Source: Chloroflexota bacterium (GTDB lineage Bacteria > Chloroflexota > Dehalococcoidia > Dehalococcoidales > UBA2162). Taken from it: 9,692 nucleotides of DNA. The position numbers were made by a program, and so were the translations under genes. Of this stretch, positions 7,540-9,692 are shown one piece after another; positions within the stretch are counted from its first letter, which is position 1; every line of letters starts with the position of its first letter. Where the stretch lies: contig JACQOM010000137.1 of NCBI GenBank assembly GCA_016202525.1, positions 1-9,692 of the forward strand. The letters are read 5' to 3'. The notes beneath the pieces are model-generated. The model ran no database searches. It had not been told where the DNA came from and worked only from the letters and a program-made list of their open reading frames with translations.

Positions 7540-7569
7540 AAAGTACCGTAACTGCCACCGAAATGTCAA
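7540..7569 (-). promoter_or_regulatory. Possible promoter of the ThDP-enzyme gene
   Basis: On the minus strand there is a perfect TTGACA (7569-7564), an 18-base spacer and a weak TACTTT (7545-7540). It would give a leader of about 40 bases before ATG 7491 and would exclude the upstream GTG start. The -10 match is poor; a TATAAT at 7614-7609 without a good -35 is an alternative. Confidence 0.3.
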
Positions 7570-7672
7570 ATCCGACACTTTGATTAATTGTCTACCTTTT
7601 TCATAAAGATTATATATTATGCTTACATGATATACTAACCTGCTCGATTTACCGGATGCTCACCATTTTGCC

Positions 7673-7702
7673 TTGACAAATGTGTTACCGTAGCATTATA
7701 GT
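7673..7702 (+). promoter_or_regulatory. Sigma70-type promoter of SBP2
   Basis: TTGACA (7673-7678), an 18-base spacer and TATAGT (7697-7702) form the promoter. The block ATTATAGTCTAA-GCAT-AG (7695-7713) is shared with the SBP1 promoter, differing only at single positions after the -10 box. The leader to ATG 7978 would be about 270 bases, much longer than for SBP1, and contains a small ORF. Confidence 0.78.
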
Positions 7703-7781
7703 CTAAAGCATCAGTTTTGTGACTCAATTAGTTATCTTTTAACTTATAAAACACATATCCAGTTTCCTGAAGGAGGTGAGA

Positions 7782-7907
7782 ATGGCGATATTCAGTAGCC
7801 AGCCCAACCGACCTTGTCAACGGAAACAGTGTGTTGCGACAACAAATCATTCCATCGCTTTAAATACCAGACTAACCCTCTCCCGTAACCAGAGTTCTGG
7901 GTTTTAA
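7782..7907 (+). CDS. Small leader ORF (41 aa) upstream of SBP2, hypothetical
   Basis: ATG 7782 is preceded by AAGGAGGTGA (7770-7779), an almost ideal Shine-Dalgarno sequence and stronger than that of SBP2 itself. The frame runs 41 codons to TAA 7905-7907, 70 bases before the SBP2 start and about 75 bases after the presumed transcription start. The peptide begins MAIFSSQPNRPCQRKQC and is polar and basic, with two cysteines, no signal peptide and no membrane helix. I recognise no family. It could be a regulatory leader peptide for SBP2 or a chance ORF behind a strong ribosome-binding sequence. A short dyad, CCAGA/TCTGG, lies near its 3' end (about 7890-7900). The SBP1 leader has no equivalent. 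Confidence 0.4.
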   Translation: MAIFSSQPNRPCQRKQCVATTNHSIALNTRLTLSRNQSSGF

Positions 7908-7954
7908 TCCGCCTGCGTAATGGCGTCATTTTCATAAAAGAGAAAACAAAGAGT

Positions 7955-7973
7955 CTCAATTAAAAAGGAGGGG
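7955..7973 (+). promoter_or_regulatory. Ribosome-binding region of SBP2
   Basis: CTCAATTAAAAAGGAGGGG lies just before ATG 7978 and contains a strong GGAGG. It matches the SBP1 leader at 520-533 except for one extra A, which supports the start codon. Confidence 0.7.
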
Positions 7974-7977
7974 AAAG

Positions 7978-9692
7978 ATGAAAAGGAAGATTATCTGGTT
8001 ATTATTTAGTAACCTGGTAGCATTATCGCTTGTGCTGGCAGCCTGTGCCCCGGCAGCACCGACTGCGCCAGCAACACCAACGACACCGACTACACCGGTA
8101 ACTCCCATAGCCCCAACAACTCCTACCTTACCTGCAGCGCCCGTGGCTGATATGGTGAAGGTCACGCTGAAGAAGCTGGACGGTACATTTATGGATAAAA
8201 TGATGGAGAAGCCGAAGTATGGCGGAGCCTACACCACCGTTCTCGACCAAGAGCCCCAGTCTTTTGACCCGGCTTTGGCCAGCGTCAGCGCTGCGTTTCA
8301 CAATCAAACTAACGACCGTTTAATAGCGTATGACTGGACAAAGGGACCGACCGGCACCGGTGAGACTACCTTCAATATTACCTTAGACGTGCTGACCTAC
8401 CAGACAGGTTTCCTCGCTGAGAGCTGGGAGACCCCTGATGATGCCACTATTATCCTCCATCTCCGCAAAGGGGTCCACTTTGCTCTCGACCCGAACAATG
8501 AAGCCAGCCGGCTGGTGAACGGCAGAGAGCTGACCGCAGATGATGTGGTATTTGCCTGGACACGGAACTTTTCCGATATACCTAAAAATTACTGGCGTGC
8601 CAGACAGCTACCGGCAGAATGGCCGGTATCCGTAACGGCACCGGATAAATACACGGTCATCGTCAAGTCAAATCCAGGATACATCGGCACCGTAATTTCC
8701 CAGGTCGTTACCTGGCATATGATATACCCGCCTGAGCCGGTAAAGAAATACGGGGACCTGCGAGACGCGAAAAACATGGTAGGTTCAGGACCATTTATTC
8801 TGAAAGACGTCGTTCCCGCCAGCAGCGCCACTTTCGTCAGGAATACCAACTACTGGCAGAAAGACCCCTTCTTCCCGGAAAACCAGCTACCCTATGTCGA
8901 TACCCTTAAGTATCTGGTCATAACGGACCCGTCTACTTTAATCTCGGCAGTGCGTACCGGTAAGGTTGACAATCTCTTCCAAAAAAGAATGGTCAGCCCA
9001 GACGACAGGAAAAGTCTATTGAAGACTAACCCGCAGATGCAGTTCAAAAATTATTTGTTCAACCCCATGATTCTCAAGCTTGTCATGAATAACCCACAGT
9101 TACCCTGGTCTGACATCAGGGTCAGGCGGGCACTCAATATGGCCATAGACCGGGAGGCGATAGCCCGCGATTACTATGGGGGTGAGGCTAATATTATGGG
9201 CGCGCCGATATCACCCACTGAGTTTCCCCAGATGTTCACTCCGCTTAAGGAGCAACCAGCATCAGTTCAGGAGATGTACACCTACAACCCAGATAAAGCC
9301 AAGAAACTGCTGGCTGAGGCCGGCTATCCCAACGGCTTCAAGATGAAGGTGGAAACCTCAACAAAATTTGATGTTGACCTGCTACAGCTCGTCAAATTCT
9401 ACTTTACGAAAGTTGGTGTTGACCTGCAAATTGCTATCAAAGAAGATGCCGTCTTTACTTCCATGCAGGCAGGTAGAACAGTTATGGAGGCGGGCTGGGA
9501 CTCCTTCGATGCTGATGGACCTTACGCCTATCACTACTGGACGCCATCGGACCCCCAAGCCTACGGCCAGATTCTAGACCCCGTGCACCTCAATTACCTT
9601 ATGAAGGCACGTGACGATACGATGAAGGTCTTTATGTTTAACGAAGCCGCTGCCTGGCCAATCATGAAAAAGTTTTTTGTCTATGTTATGGA
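7978..9692 (+). CDS. ABC transporter substrate-binding lipoprotein, peptide/nickel type (SBP2), 3' end missing
   Basis: The frame is open from ATG 7978 to the right edge (571 complete codons, no stop), so the end is not seen, though the family length of about 550-650 suggests little is missing. Residues 1-23 are a lipoprotein signal peptide (MKRKIIWLL..., lipobox LAAC, C23). A Pro/Ala/Thr linker spans about 24-56, followed by an 18-residue stretch absent from SBP1 and then EKPKYGG. SBP_bac_5 family blocks follow in order: FLAESWETPDDATIILHLRKG (from 145), GRELTADDVVFAW (182-194), VGSGPF (268-273), DIRVRRALNMAIDREAI (379-395) and YNPDKAKKLLAEAGYPNGF (436-454). The protein should bind a peptide or similar solute outside the membrane and deliver it to an ABC permease, probably encoded further right. 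The ligand cannot be predicted. Confidence 0.95.
   Translation, partial: MKRKIIWLLFSNLVALSLVLAACAPAAPTAPATPTTPTTPVTPIAPTTPTLPAAPVADMVKVTLKKLDGTFMDKMMEKPKYGGAYTTVLDQEPQSFDPALASVSAAFHNQTNDRLIAYDWTKGPTGTGETTFNITLDVLTYQTGFLAESWETPDDATIILHLRKGVHFALDPNNEASRLVNGRELTADDVVFAWTRNFSDIPKNYWRARQLPAEWPVSVTAPDKYTVIVKSNPGYIGTVISQVVTWHMIYPPEPVKKYGDLRDAKNMVGSGPFILKDVVPASSATFVRNTNYWQKDPFFPENQLPYVDTLKYLVITDPSTLISAVRTGKVDNLFQKRMVSPDDRKSLLKTNPQMQFKNYLFNPMILKLVMNNPQLPWSDIRVRRALNMAIDREAIARDYYGGEANIMGAPISPTEFPQMFTPLKEQPASVQEMYTYNPDKAKKLLAEAGYPNGFKMKVETSTKFDVDLLQLVKFYFTKVGVDLQIAIKEDAVFTSMQAGRTVMEAGWDSFDADGPYAYHYWTPSDPQAYGQILDPVHLNYLMKARDDTMKVFMFNEAAAWPIMKKFFVYVM

Noticed and set aside
7956..8165. Leftward Gly/Val/Ala-rich ORF
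   Set aside because: It is the antisense of the SBP2 signal peptide and linker, the same artefact as at the left end.

Overview
The window looks like a chromosomal stretch from a Chloroflexota bacterium, most likely of the Dehalococcoidia lineage. This is an inference without any database search. It rests on peptide-type ABC lipoproteins with long Pro/Ala/Thr linkers, secreted proteins ending in GWN...GYWV beta modules, a Gly-rich surface protein with FN3-like repeats and a C-terminal membrane anchor, and a thiamine-diphosphate (ThDP) enzyme of a type I associate with that group.

Layout, left to right. A leftward gene for a peptide/solute-binding lipoprotein (SBP1) runs off the left edge; only its first 169 codons are present. 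A 566-base gap follows, holding the SBP1 promoter and a frameshifted remnant resembling the helix-turn-helix end of an Lrp/AsnC regulator. Then come two rightward genes: a large secreted di-heme cytochrome c peroxidase/MauG-type protein with an extra C-terminal two-repeat module, and, after a 58-base gap with a strong hairpin, a membrane-anchored surface protein with two FN3-like repeats. The surface protein has an odd N-terminal extension containing a dispersed palindromic repeat. A leftward ThDP-dependent enzyme of the acetolactate synthase/benzoylformate decarboxylase superfamily converges on it. Finally a second peptide-binding lipoprotein (SBP2), a paralogue of SBP1, runs rightward off the right edge.

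SBP1 and SBP2 are related beyond their coding sequence. Both have a TTGACA promoter followed by the same ATTATAGTCTAA-GCAT-AG block, and both have a CTCAATTAAAA(A)GGA ribosome-binding region. They are therefore duplicates that kept their control regions, now facing outward at either end of the window. Between the SBP2 promoter and SBP2 lies a 41-codon ORF with a near-perfect Shine-Dalgarno sequence, absent from the SBP1 leader.

The peroxidase and the surface protein are probably both outside the cytoplasmic membrane and may be expressed together. The ThDP enzyme is cytoplasmic and may work on something imported by one of the flanking transporters, but nothing in the sequence proves that link. 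I see no CRISPR array, tRNA, rRNA, transposase or phage gene.
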